A stretch of 64,000 nucleotides of DNA, taken from the NCBI GenBank assembly GCA_960531495.1, contig OY482861.1, positions 5,167,839-5,231,838 on the forward strand, given 5' to 3'. The translations under genes and the position numbers were made by a program. This document shows, piece by piece, positions 1-12,084 of this stretch; position 1 is the stretch's first letter, and every line of letters starts with the position of its first letter. The DNA comes from Zeus faber. Its lineage: Eukaryota; Chordata; Actinopteri; Zeiformes; Zeidae. The notes under the pieces are model-generated. The model was not told where the DNA came from. It did not search any database and saw only the letters and a list, made by a program, of their open reading frames with translations.

Positions 1-562
1 ACTGAAAAGAGAAATTATTGCTCGAGGTTAAAGAACCCACAATTTTCTCTGAAATAACTTGAAACTCACAAAAGTAATTGGCATTCATCATAGTTTATTC
101 CATATTTAATAGAAATTTGACTTTGCTTTTTGATTCAACAGAATATTTAACATAATAAAACAAATGAAAATGGCATGGACAAAAATGATGGGACCCTTAA
201 CCTAATATTTTGTCGCACAACCTTTAGAGGCAATCACGCAATTCCTGTAGCTCTCAATGAGATTTCTACAACGGTCAACAGGTGGTTTGGCCCACTCTTC
301 TAGCTGTTTCTGGCTTCAAGGGTGCCTTCTCCAGACTGCATGTTTCAGCTCTTTCCATAGATGTTCGATAAGATTCAAATCAGGGCTCATAGACGGCCAC
401 TTCAGAATATTCCAATGTTTTGTTCTTATCCATACTTAGGTGCTTTTAGCTGGGTGTTTTGGGTCATTATCGTGTTGGAGGACTCATGACCTGCGATTGA
501 GACAGAGCTTTCAGACACTGGTAAATATGTTTCGCTCCAGAATGCCTTGATAGTCTTGAGAT
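1..562 (-). mobile_element. Tc1-like DNA transposon, 3' fragment
   Basis: Read on the minus strand this is the C-terminal part of a Tc1-family transposase plus its 3' flank. At about 365-400 it encodes [12 protein letters not shown], the segment that carries the last acidic catalytic residue of the DDE domain in Tc1 transposases. This is followed by the usual C-terminal helix and an AT-rich terminal region running off the left edge. The reading frame is broken, for example after the segment at 470-500. Its upstream half stops exactly where the LTR of ERV copy A begins at 563, so the retrovirus appears to have inserted into, or been joined to, this transposon. The other half was not found in the window; the Tc1 piece at 12085 belongs to a different family. 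Confidence 0.85.
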
Positions 563-1886
563 TGTAGTTTCTTTGTTGTTGATGACGTGTTGAGGAAGAA
601 GGACTCTCCGCTGACGCTGACTTGATTATAATATTACGTTTATTACAAATAAGAACAGCATCAAACCAGACTTGCCATGGATGTCTGGGAGAGAACAGAA
701 GTCAAATGTGTTCCCTCCCGAATGGAACTAGCGAGTGTCCTTTATACTTGTACAGAGACAACGTAGCCGATCTGATTCCAATCTACGGGTCACAGTTCAG
801 CTGACTGACATACATCTAAGCACATTCCACCTCCCTTATCACCGGGGCCCCTGGCAATGGGCTCTCTCTCTTGAGACCCCTGGCAACATCTGTTAGTAAT
901 TATATTATACAATGGGAACTTTCTTGGGACCCCAAACATTCCAGACACCTCATATTTACCCCCTTCGAGACTACACAAAGTCTCGACAGAGAGAAGAGTA
1001 ATTGAACTTATGATGTTAATTGGCTTAATAGAAATCACATACTAACAAACAAAATGATTATAATATACCCTTCTGACCATGCTTAGTCATAGCAATACAA
1101 TACATTTCTGGAGTGTGAGAGGGAAAAACCCATCTGGCAGCTTCCTTTTTTAGTACATCCATCAAACAATCTAGACAGGAAAATTCTCTCATGGTCCCTC
1201 TGTCCCAGGCAACCGCCTATTGTACTCCAAATCAATTAACAGAAAAAGAAGAAGGGTTTAGAAAACTGTATAGGATGTTACATATTAATGCATACATTTA
1301 GAACCTCAGAAATAAATCACAAAATGTGTCCAAAGTCAGGCTGGTCGACCCATCGGACCTTCCAGTGGACCTTTCCCTACCTAACACCAATGTCCCTCAA
1401 GACCGTAAAAAAGAAAACACCTGAGGTCCCAATGTATACACTTCACCCTGTTACAGAGATCTCCAAAGAAAACAATACTAAATCAAAGTAATATGTCTTT
1501 CCAAAAATAACTAGTGTAGAATACAGAATATTCATCAATAATACAGGTTACATTGTAATAAACAAACTCCAATATTATAAAAACATGCATGACACATATG
1601 TATGTATTGAACTGTTACTTTTTAACACCATCAACTTTTAATGATATTTCACTCGATACCCCTGATCATGATGTCCTCATTCAGGGTCCGTCGTCCATTT
1701 TCATCCTCCATTTTTGAATGTCCATGTTTGAGGGTTCAAGTCCATTAGGATCTCTGGACACAGCCACCCTCTGACTGGTCCTGAAAGAAAAAATTCCCCA
1801 GTCAGTATCTTGCACAAACATCAAATACAGAATAATAATTTCATTTTTGCATTATACTTCAACATTATTCCAATATATGATTACCA
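563..1886 (-). repeat. 3' LTR of ERV copy A (about 1.3 kb)
   Basis: The end at 563 is defined by comparison with ERV copy B. Both copies end in GAAACTACA, and homology stops there. The start at 1886 (reading TGGTAATC) directly follows the polypurine tract; the same junction in copy B reads TGTTAATA. The LTR therefore has TG...CA ends. The R/U5 part (563-900) is similar to 47590-47962 and 53410-53679 and contains an AATAAA-type signal (TTTGTAATAAACG in the minus sense, near 640). The U3 part (900-1886) is intact here, whereas copy B's 3' LTR has lost about 550 bp of it. No gene is visible inside; short ORFs here are not conserved between the copies. Confidence 0.85.
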
Positions 1887-1910
1887 TTTTCCGTTTCCCC
1901 CCTTTGTCCA
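1887..1910 (-). promoter_or_regulatory. Retroviral polypurine tract (copy A)
   Basis: The minus strand reads ACAAAGGGGGGAAA followed by a few purines and then the TG of the LTR. This is the expected primer site for plus-strand DNA synthesis. The same tract is at 52891-52912 in copy B. Confidence 0.75.
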
Positions 1911-2104
1911 TACATTTTCCCAGTCAAAAATAGTATTGAGTCTATGACAGAATCAGATATTCAGAATGTATATTTCTCTACTAGTGTTAGCTCCTCCTTC
2001 ATCGCTATTTCCTCCTCATCTTCACTGACGTCATTACCACCCAATAGTGGCATCTGAACATTTTCTCCTGGCATTACAACTCCTACCCATCTCAATATCA
2101 TGGC

Positions 2105-4738
2105 CTAAGCAAAGGTCAACAACACCGTATAGAAATAAAACATCACACACAGTGATAGAAGAGCAGCCCCCAGAACCTGAACTACTATAGCTCCTAGTGG
2201 TCCTAATTTATCTTGCAACCAAGAATTAGCTGACCACCCAGCTCCTTCTGATGGCCCAAACACTTCCCTTATAAGCTTCAACGCATCTATGACATTATTG
2301 ATGTTATCGACGACATCAGGGATCAACGTATAACAGGCATCTCTGGGTAGATTCAAAGCCACGCAGAGGCCACCTTGTTTGGCCAAAATATACTCAAGAG
2401 CCATGTTGTGTTTCAGCAACGTCAATCAATGACTCCTCTGGGTGTTTGACAAATATTCAAAACCTCTTATGGTCTCATTTGCAAAACCTTGTAGGGTATA
2501 TGTGATATTATCAATATGATCAGCTAAGAATGTAACCCCATACCATGGAAACAATCCTATGGCCCATTTTTCTCCTAAAGATATCCTCCAATGATAAGAC
2601 TCCAAATTGTGAAACTGTGCCAAGTCTCTTTTCTCCCTATTTTCGGCGGTCTTTGTAGAGTTACCCTCATCTGGCTCTTGTCCCTTCTGCATAACAAAAA
2701 CATCATACGGAAGTTTCAATTGTGCCATATAGCAACATCCAATCCACCCATACGGCAGAAATAAGTATGCTTTATCATCACATACCCACCAAATATCCTT
2801 AAATGTTCCAATAGTCACATTACCTGGTAAAGTTTGATTCTTTATGCTTAAAGTTTTACTCTGTCGACGATGTGGTGCATGAAAGGTTACTGTATATGTG
2901 TCATCAACCATCCTTTGTACACTTTGTTCAAATTGCATCATGTAGCTTTCACATTTTGATATTCCCATAAACATACCATCTCCACTATGAGTATAATTTA
3001 AACAATAACAAGCTCTACCTTTCGCAGGTGTCACTTCCATAGCATCAGATATTGCTGTTCTGATATCTTCATACTTATCAAGAAGATTTAAATATGATAA
3101 TTCTTTCAACCAGGAACACCTACGTCCAGGTCTTAATAGATTGACCGACACAGCCATCCATATTTCATTCGCTGCTTATTGTTTGAATAGCAGCCACGAT
3201 TACGCATTACTTTGACATTCAGGCGTCAAAGGTTCCGGTACTGTCTCTAGAATTGAAGGCCATGTGCCCGGAACTGGAACTCTCACCACACATGGGCAAT
3301 TCAAATTAGTAGTCATTCTACCGGAGTGAGTTATCTGTTTTAACCACAGATTTCTATTTGCCCACGGGTCTGCTATTTGCAGCACCGAGGAATCAAACCC
3401 ATATGCTTTCCACAGGGTTTCTCGGTTCTGTAAAGCCTAAAGATGTTCAGTCGTGTCTTTTGATGTCCACTCAGCATTAAAAAAATCATTGACCACATCC
3501 GACAGAGTCATCTGAAATATTTCACCTGAATCCCTATCAATCTCCTCAGCAATTGGCTCTCTAATTACAGAGCTCTCCTTGCTATTGTTCAAATTAATTT
3601 CAAACTTCACCATAGGCTTCTGAGTTATATTTAGCAAGTTCTTAAATGATTGGGATGTAGTGATAGGTGTCAGCGTCTTATCTACAGACTTTGTAGAAAA
3701 AGTCGTCATTGTTTTATTGGTAGTGATCTCATCCTCACAACCTCACTTGTATGATTACCAGAAGTTACAGATGTAGAAGTTGTTTTCTGCTAATGTTGTA
3801 GCTAGAGTACTAACTGACGATGATACGTTAATACTACTTGTTATTCCTCGAGCTAAGGTAAGAGATATCATCGGTCCAACACTCACCCTTGGTGGGACTA
3901 GCTGTATTTGAACTTTTTGAGCAATCGTACTTATTTCTTTAGTAACCAGACCTTTTACTATGAGTTCTATATCCTGCTTCCCAATCATTTTGCCTTGGGA
4001 TATATTTCAACTCTGAATCCAAATATGTGCATGTATATTCTCCTTGATCTTCCCATATGACATTACCTATGACAAGCGAACAGTCATCTCGAACTTTAAC
4101 CCATCTCCTGTCATTATGCAACATATACTTTTGTAAACCGCAAGGCACACTGCTAACATCAAGTCCTGTTAGCACTATGTCTTCACCCCACGCATTTTTC
4201 CATTTGGGGGGATTATTTCCACCATTATTCCATTTGCTACATTTACATGGCAGCTGAACTGCCTTTCCCCAAGTCACTTCAAGCCTAGTCCTCGTATCGC
4301 TTTGGTCTAACCCTTTTTCGGGTTGCCCTTGGACTCCTTGTCCAACTGGGTCCGTGTATTTTCCTGGAGAGGTAACACAGCCCTCTGGAGTCTTTGACGA
4401 CTCATACTCTCTGGAGTTAAACTCTGTTGTTTCTGGGACATGTTGTAAATCAATGTCACCAAAGTGTCTCTCTTGCTCAGGGACTGACAATTCATCCCTG
4501 GGATCATCAAAAGTGTGCTCAACATCATCAAGCACACCCACATCATCATCAATCCTTTCTTCTGGGTCTTGACCTTGGAGGTCCTCATGAATCTCTGCTG
4601 TGTCTGCATCTTCAGTTGTCTCTCTTGAGCTTTCAACATCTCTGCTCTGTGATCGTGGCGCCTCTTCTTTTGGCGCTCTAACACAATGTGATAAATGGTA
4701 CCATGCAGGAGAACCTTACCCTCCCGTACTACGAACAA
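2105..4738 (-). pseudogene. ERV copy A envelope (env) relic with Ig-like segment
   Basis: This is a degenerate retroviral envelope gene spread over several frames. In order on the minus strand: a hydrophobic leader-like stretch (about 4500-4550, MMMWVCLMMLSTLLMIPGMN); an immunoglobulin-V-like block (about 4000-4280, see findings); low-complexity Ser/Thr-rich spacer (3440-3990, frames broken); the C-terminal surface region (2640-3157, with WWVCDD and a GWIGCC cysteine motif); a furin-type cleavage site REKRD near 2630; the transmembrane subunit with a gammaretrovirus-like segment (about 2340-2420, ALEYILAKQGGLC); and a membrane helix near the end (about 2115-2200). A second Cys follows the GGLC segment after eight residues, so the usual CX6CC spacing is absent. 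An in-frame TGA at 2426-2428 splits the transmembrane part, and other stops and frame changes occur at about 3160-3200, 3390-3430 and 3710-3750. It belongs to the gamma/epsilon-like fish ERVs by inference. It is not translatable as one protein. Confidence 0.85.
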
Positions 4739-7690
4739 CTTTGAATGGTCCTTTACGGCGTTCGTTAAACCACTTCCTCCTAAACACCTTCACGAATAAC
4801 TTGTCTCCAGGTTGCACCGCGTTTCTATTTTGCTCATCAAGTCTCTCTAGCGCCTCCTCTTGTTTTTGCCTGTCAGAGACATATGTGTGTATTCTCTTAT
4901 GCAGTGCAGCCATGTAGTTAACATACACTCGCATCTCATCTTCTAAAAGGGCTAAGCTTGGACCCTTTCCACTTGTGCGCAAACAAGGTGTTGGCATCCG
5001 TCTAACCGTAGCCAACTCATGGGATGTCATGCGCAAATCACGGAGCCCACTTGAACGACACACCATTAATGCCAACGGAAGTGCCTCTCCCCAATTCAAA
5101 CCTGTGTGCTGACAGATTTTCACAATACGATTTTTCTGCACACCATTCATTTTTTTACAAACACCTTGGCTTTGTGGATGATAAACAGCTCCTAGACAGC
5201 TCCCAATTTTTGCAGAATCAATTTTACTGTTCTATCCACAAACTCTTTCGCATTATCTGAGGATATGCGATCTGGAAGTCCCCACCTGCTTATGACCTCA
5301 CGACACAAAAACTTGGCAACTGACTGAGCATCTTAACGCTTGGTTGGACATGCCTCAGGCCACCTATCCACGACGACGAACATGTATCTTTTACCTCCTA
5401 CTGGTCTTATCATGTCAACAAAGTCCACAGCCAACTCACGCATAGGACCTGTCAGAGTTGGAATGTGACCGGGTGGACCCATCACACCCCTTCGAACATT
5501 GTTTTTAAGACAGATTGTACATCTGCCTATGACACACGCACCTTACTAAGGTGACATCTTCCTGCTCTAAGAGCCTATGATAGTCTCTTGGCCTAGACAT
5601 AGTCAATGTACATTTACCAAATTTCAAAAGATTTCTGAGACTATGATGGGTAAGAATTGTCACTGGGTAACCCATAGTTACTGATGATGCTTTATCATAC
5701 ATTAGAGACTCCCACAAATGCTCTGTAGCACAGTGGTAGCCCCAATTCTACTTCTGAATAGACAGTAGAATAATATGAACAGGTTGAGGACTTGTCCCTG
5801 TACCTGTGGGCTGACAAAGAACTGCACATGCATATTTACCCCCAGTGGACGTAACCACATACAGCAAAAAGTTCTTAGAATAGTCTAGCAATGCTAGCGC
5901 TGGAGCTTCTTGTAACCTCTGTTTAATCGTCTCAAATGCCATAAGACCTTCCTGTGTCCAGGTGAGGTTACAATGGATTTGAGCATTCCCAGTCTCTTTT
6001 ATCATGGCTCTCAAAGGCCCTATTAGGCAGGCATAATCTTCTACCCAGGCTGAAGAATATCCCGCAATACCAAGAAATCTCTCTGACTGTTCGAGGCTTT
6101 GGTGCCGTTCGAATGGCTTCCAAATGACTCTCAGAGATGCTTCTGTGTCCATGGGTTATTGTTTGACCCAAATAAACTCATTTTTTTTGACAATACTGCA
6201 GCTTCTTCTGAGAGGCCTTGTGTCCTTTGTCTGCCAATAATTGCTACAGTTTGATTGAGTCCTCATGGTACGTTTCCTTATCTGGTGAACAGATGACGAT
6301 GTCATCGACATATGACATCGTCATGACAGTACTTTTCAAGATCTGATCAATCCCAACAAAGTCATCCTGAAACACTTTATTGCAAAATGTGAGGGCTATG
6401 TTTGAATCCTTGAGGGAGCCTCTTGTACTTGAAGGTTTGTCCTTTGTATGTGAATCCAACAAACCCTTGACTTTCTTCGCTCAGTGGAACACACAAATCC
6501 AACACTGTGAAGTGTGTAGCCTCTGGAGGAATTTGGGCTAACAGGGTATGTGGATCTGGTACATCAGCTGGAAAGTCCTGCACCACTTCATTTACCGCTC
6601 TTAAATCAGAAATCAAGCGATAGGACTCATCTGGTTTCTTTAAAGGCAATATAGGCGTATTACTCTGAGGATCCGAACATATTTCCACTACACCCGCTTT
6701 TAACAGTCCTTCAATTTGTGGTTCAATCTCTTTGATTGCCTCCTCCTTTAGTGGGTACTGGTTCTTCCAAGGAGGTTTGGTTCCTGGTCGCAGTTCGACG
6801 CTAACCGGTTGGGCTGACTTCACAAGTCCAATGTCAGTACTATGTCGTGACCACAAACATTCTGGAATTTGTTGCAGCATCTCCTCTCTCATACTGTCTG
6901 AGTCCAATTTAGCGCTGAACATTAACTCATGTGTCATCTGTTCCACTTGTGGTTGTCCTTGTCCTTGAGCTGAGATAATGATTCTCATGAACTTCTGTTC
7001 TTCACTCATCCAGATAGCAAGATTCTCCTTTATTGGTGCAAAAATGGCTTCCTCAGCTTCTGCCATCATTTCTCCTATATGCTTCTGCTCAAATCCGTGT
7101 TTATCTTCATAGCTGCTACTTGTGGTCCCAAAATTATGCAGCACGAGGTCAGCTGAACATGCTTGGGTTGACTACTCAACCACTCCTCTGGATCCAATTT
7201 GCCAGCTTTCTTAAAATATTTAAGCGTGCAATGATGTGGATACTCAGGGGGCTTAGCATCAGGCATATTTGCAACAATGAACTTCTCCCACATCTTGGCT
7301 GGTTCTAATAGCTCTGGACTAAGATTTCCAATCCAATATACTGAAGAAGTCTCGGTCTCTGGTGCCATAAATAATTGGTGGTAGACATCAGGTGGCACAT
7401 CCACCAGACAGTTGTCCGGTGTACACTGTATTGTACAATTTAGTTTGCACATAGCATCTCCTCCCAAGAGTGCAATGGGTGTATGTTCTGACACCAATAT
7501 ACTAGGTAGTGTGATTTTCAGATTTTTATAGCGCAGCTCAATTGGTTTTTGTGAGAGGAATCAGCTGTGTCACACCCTCAAACCCGATTGTCCGTACCAA
7601 TTGGTCAGACATGGGGAGATGTATAGCATCTTCAGGCTGAACACAGGTGAAAGCTGCTCCACAATCTGCCATTACTTCCAAATGGTTAAT
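4716..7690 (-). pseudogene. ERV copy A pol relic (protease, RT, partial RNase H, integrase)
   Basis: Several overlapping broken frames give a recognisable pol in the order PR-RT-(RNase H)-IN. Protease: active-site position reads ADCGA near 7665 instead of D(T/S)GA, with the later LLGGD motif near 7460. Reverse transcriptase: LPQGF at about 6402-6431 and the YVDD catalytic box at 6301-6312. The connection region follows (5748-6152), then a shortened RNase H-like stretch (5505-5717). Integrase: VDFVD near 5420 and SSDN near 5250 supply the two Asp positions, but the position of the catalytic Glu reads Lys near 5155. The C-terminal GPF-containing domain (4716-4850) overlaps the env leader. Stops and frameshifts occur throughout (for example at about 5335, 5725, 6175 and 6470), so the element cannot make a functional polyprotein. 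Confidence 0.88.
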
Positions 7691-9099
7691 CATTTATTTT
7701 CACCACTGTTTTTGGATCTTGCTCCGGCCCTGACACTATCAGCTGACACCTCCCTTTCGAGTCTTCCGGCACCCCTAGAAACCAGGTTCCGGACCCCTGT
7801 AAGGGTTCGCCGGTCCCCTGTGTGGCCGTGGTTGTCCTCTGAAACCTCCTCTGAAGCCTCCTCTGAAGCCTCCTCTAAAACTGAAACAGTCACGAGCAAA
7901 GTGGCCTAGTTGTCCACAATTATGACACGCTCCTTGAGACTGTTGGAAATTTCCTCCTCTACCTCTTCCTAAATTTCCTTGACCTCTTCCTCTTCATATT
8001 TGTGGTTGATCAAAAACTGGCTGTGGAAAGGAGAGAGTGGGAACCACAGGTGGTTGAACCTGAATCTGTCCTTGCTGTGGTTGTGGTGGTAATTGATTTG
8101 GTTGTGACTGGCTCTGCATAACCACAGCTTGTTTCCTTTCCTTCTTCTTATAATCCACCAACTGTATTTGGTTGAGTTTTCTGAGTCTCCTGGTCCTGTT
8201 CCTTCTGGTCATGCTCCTTTTTCCGATATAGCTCCACTTGATGTGCTATGTGATCCATATAAACACCTTTGGTCATGCTTCCAAGACCAACCACTTCTGC
8301 CAATTTGCTCCTCACTTGAAGAGGCAGCCCCTTCTGTATTTTGGCTCGGAGAATTGATTTCTCCATTTGATTCAAATCTGGATCATTTCCTTTGACATTC
8401 CTCCACACTTGATGAGCCCTTGACACATATGCTCTTGGATTTTCCTGTGGGCCTAATAACTCAATAAAGACGTTGTCCGGGTCTACGTTTGTGGGAAATG
8501 CATCTCTCAATGCTCTCCACATCCGACCTCTACTTGCAGCAAACAATTCTGGACCATACACCGCAGTTGCCACATATCTGTTAAGGCCTGCCGCCTGCAG
8601 GATCTCCTCTATCGCTGGGACTCCTATGAAGCTAGCCAAAAGTCTCTTAATATCTCCCATGGCAGGCTGTGTTCCCACCAAAACCTCTTCCAGCTTTGAG
8701 ATCCACAGATGTGCTCCATCTTGAAGAGTGGGTAACTTTTCAAGTATATTAGACATGTCTGTATTCTGCCAAGGCTTGTACTCTAAATTTTCTCCTCGAA
8801 TTATCACTGGACACACTTTGTCGGGTCTCTTTCCTTTTCTTGGACGTTGTCTATACCTCAAAGGGTCTGGCTTTTGAGGCTTTTTCTTCTGTAGTGTCTT
8901 CTCCGTTATTTGCAGTTCTTGTAATTGTTTTTCCAATACTTGTTGAACGTCTGGACAGGTGGAGACACTTAGGTCCTCGAGGCATTTATCTATACTCCTC
9001 TCAATCTCTCTTAAAACCATGCGTCTGTCATCTCTACATCAGACTACTAAACTCACCAAACACGACATGAACACGACACCCACAAAGACCAACTGACTG

Positions 9100-9440
9100 C
9101 ACAATATTTAAATTTTTACAATACATATGTATCCCCTTGGTATACATATGTATCCTCTTGCTGCTAGCTTTGTACTGTACTTTGTACTTATTACCTTAAT
9201 AACATACCTCATTTGACTTCTTGAGTATATTAAGACTAACCTTAGTCTTGTTGTGTTGTTGTGTCTATTGTTGTTGTCTTTTTGCACTTTCATGTTATAC
9301 TGTATGTTGTGTTACAAATATTACTTGCACATTTGGAGTATGGGGAAACGCAATTTTGATCCTCTGTGTAATTACGTGTTGCATGGTACGATTGACAATA
9401 AAGTACACTTTGAACTTTGAATTTTAAACTTTGAACTTTG
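9100..9440 (+). mobile_element. LINE 3' end inserted in ERV copy A gag
   Basis: A plus-strand segment of about 340 bp ends in AATAAAGTACACTTTGAAC followed by repeats of TTTGAAC/T, a typical 3' tail of a 5'-truncated non-LTR retrotransposon. It separates the gag middle region from the capsid ORF. No target-site duplication could be identified with confidence, and no coding sequence is included. The left boundary is approximate. Confidence 0.6.
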
Positions 9441-9892
9441 ATCTCCTACCCCTGTACTGGCTGCTAACAGTTGACAACAGAAAGGACCTTCTTTCTCCGA
9501 TTCTTCATCACTTTCACCCTGTTCACTCTCATCCGTGTTGTTCGTTCCTGGAACCATTTTCCTCACTGGTCGATATCCTCTTTTCTCCACTTTAGCCAAC
9601 ATCCGTCTGACTTCTGGGTCGTATCCTCCAATAGCTTCATCTGAATACTCACAATCTCTTCTCCTATTTCCAGACCTTTGATTCGTTGTCTGCTTCCCAA
9701 CCGGTTCCTTCTTTTTTTACTGTTGGAGCTCGGGTACATCTTTATGGTTGTTGTAGCCTTGCCCATCTCTATTATTTGCTCATCCTCATCTTTGAAGAGA
9801 TAGTTGCCCTCCTGTGTAATCACTGGGAGCTGGGGATAAACATCGGTGAACTTCACCTCCTTCTCATAAGGCGGGGGCTTCTTTACAGATGC

Positions 9893-9953
9893 AGTATCAG
9901 AATCAGAATCAGAATCATAAATACTTTAATAATCCCAGGGGAAATTACTTAAA
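9893..9953 (-). mobile_element. Short LINE 3' tail with (GATTCT)n in gag
   Basis: In the minus sense the segment reads about 30 nt ending in TTTCCCCTGGGATTATTAAAG, then repeats of GATTCT. Copy B joins the flanking gag sequences directly (near 51583), so this is a clean insertion specific to copy A. It is the tail of a common fish LINE with no coding content. Confidence 0.65.
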
Positions 9954-10354
9954 GTATGTGAGAAGGGTGCCTTAATCTTCTCCATCAGTTTTTCTGTTTC
10001 CTTATCCTTTCTTTACTTCTTGTATGCTCTGTTCTCTTTTTTCTTTTGCGGCTTCGAACAATTTCTGTCTCTCCTTTTCAAACAGCTGCAGAATTCCAAG
10101 TTCTGTTTTTCTTTGCTCTCCGTGCGTCTCTTTCCTTTCTTACCTTTCTTTTGATTTACTTTATTTGTGGACACAAGCACCTGCATCCTTTTAATCACAT
10201 CCGGGTTAAGAGTTCCTTCAACTGGCCACGGTTGTTCACTGTCAGGCCAACGCTTGCTCAATTTTCCTGATATTTTTGCAATATCTTTAATAAGGGGATT
10301 ATTCTTTCGCACTACATCAACAGGAGTGATTGCTTTTGTAGTTTTAATATCCAT

Positions 10355-12084
10355 TTTGACATCATAATGACCCTCTTATTTTCTTTTATTGTAAATCGAA
10401 TTTAATTATTTAAAACATTTTTATAAAGCACCGTGTAATCACAGTCAACGAAAAACAACTGAATTTACCAACCCCAAAGGAGACCAATAGCTTCCCACTT
10501 ATGAAAGCAAATTCACTTGTTCATCATCTGATGCATCTGATCACACACATTTATCTTAAATTATCAAAATTATATCAATGTTCAATCTCAAAACAGCCTC
10601 AATCAAGGGAAACCATACTCAGATAATGAAACCAATGTTCACAGCACTCAACAGTATTTAAATCAAATCAGTTTTTCCACAAGTGATCAATCAAATCAAT
10701 AATACTCCATTATATTACGCCTTAATTAGTTAGTCTGTTGCCAAGTCTCCCACTAAATAATTGCAAATGTAATATATGAAAAATAACTACTGTAAGCCTA
10801 TATGTGGAAACAAGCTAAACATGTCAATTATGTAGGTCATAACTAAATGTATACACATATAGGTAAATGCAGGTGTCTATTGAAAGAGTTTGTGGATAAA
10901 CCGCACTGGCCTAATACAACTGGATTTAGGATTCCTATGGCTGTCATCCGCAAGCTTCCAGTGTCTGTGAAGAACTGCCAGATGTCTTGTCATCTGCCCC
11001 TTGGATGATCCAATTCAGACACATTCCATCTTCTCTGTCTTTCCCCCAGCTTTCACTCAGCATAGTAAAAGAGAGGAAGAAAGAAAAAAGAAAAAGAACA
11101 ACACAAGAATTCAGTGCCTTAGGCTCACTCTAAATTCTTATACACACTAATATAATTCAGTGAGACGTGCATTAACAGCTTTCTTATTTCTCGTGCATTT
11201 GAAATAAAGCAATATTTACTTTTATTCATACAATGCATTTGAAATCTAAAGAGTATATTAGTCAATCTGATATCACCTTCAATTAATTATTTTTATTCTA
11301 TTTATCTATTTAATTTAATATATATATTTTTTTCTTCTATCATACTGAGAGAAAAAGAGTAGAGGGGGGGTTTCTTCACAGCCCCCCTTGTCAGGAGGAG
11401 TTAACTAATCTCCACTCTGTATGAAGCACCACCCCTTGCTCCACCTCTTAAATGTAGCCACAACTTCAAGTATGGACTGGTCGTCAACGAGTGAACATCC
11501 TGTTTTAGCTCCCTAAGGCCACGCACAGAGTCAACAATCAGAGCTGTTTTCTCTCACTTAGCGGCCGAGACACAAACCTAACTTCTGGCAGCCAAAACCA
11601 GCTTCTCCTTCTATTTCAACAAGACTATCTGTTCTTTTAACCAGACCAAACTCACAGCAAGCACACACACAACAAACATGAAAAAGACAAAGAAAGAACC
11701 CACACACTAATCAAACAATCCACAAATCCTACTTGCAAAATCAGAGCAGGAGATTTTTCTTTCTTTTTCTGAATGTGTACATGCATGTGTAAGCAAACTG
11801 TTGCTGGTTGCTCGACTCTTCTCTCAGAAGGCTCATATTTTTATCAAATATACAAACGTCCTTAAAAAGGCTCATGTATGTTTTATCAAATATACAAACG
11901 TCCTTAAAAAAGGCTCAAATATGTGTTATCAAATCTATAAATGTCCTGTAAAACGCTCATATGTTTTATCACAAAAGAGGCAAAAATGTCTTTCTTTATG
12001 TATAACTCAAACCACTCACCACCTATGTATAGCTATTTATTAACACATATATTCTCTATATCATTTATACATGCATACGAACTT
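10355..12084 (-). repeat. Untranslated leader of ERV copy A (truncated)
   Basis: There is no coding sequence here. The region aligns along its whole length, in reverse, with 49170-51196 of ERV copy B and so is the retroviral leader between primer site and gag. It includes a tandem block at about 11825-11960 (units of about 44 bp around TATCAAATATACAAACGTCC) and the A/T-rich segment that precedes the gag ATG. The 5' LTR and primer site are missing: homology to copy B stops at about 12084, where a Tc1-like element begins. An unusual palindromic stretch of G7...C6 lies at 11366-11388 and is not in copy B. Confidence 0.75.

Larger units (their letters stand above)
7690..10354 (-). pseudogene. ERV copy A gag relic, interrupted by two LINE tails
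   Basis: The gene starts at the ATG at 10354, also preserved in copy B at 51197. It has a matrix-like N-terminus (10013-10354, motif NNPLIKDIAKI), an acidic/basic middle part (9450-9856) and a capsid-like region (8148-9020, 290 codons open), with a major-homology-like stretch near 8410-8460 (GPQENPRAYVSRAHQVW). The nucleocapsid has one CCHC zinc knuckle [14 protein letters not shown] (about 7890-7931), with RG-rich sequence before it and RGGF repeats after it (about 7837-7880). Two insertions absent from copy B or foreign to gag break the frame: a LINE 3' end at about 9100-9440 and a 60-bp LINE tail at about 9893-9953. Frames shift at about 10010 and 8150. Copy B keeps the N-terminal part but has lost the capsid. 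Confidence 0.85.

Noticed and set aside
2105-4738. Domesticated, intact env gene (syncytin or percomORF type)
   Set aside because: There is an in-frame stop in the transmembrane part and several frame changes in the surface part, so no intact coding sequence exists.
4354-4917. Plus-strand ORFs of 72-105 codons opposite env/pol
   Set aside because: They are antisense shadows of the retroviral relic, without motifs.
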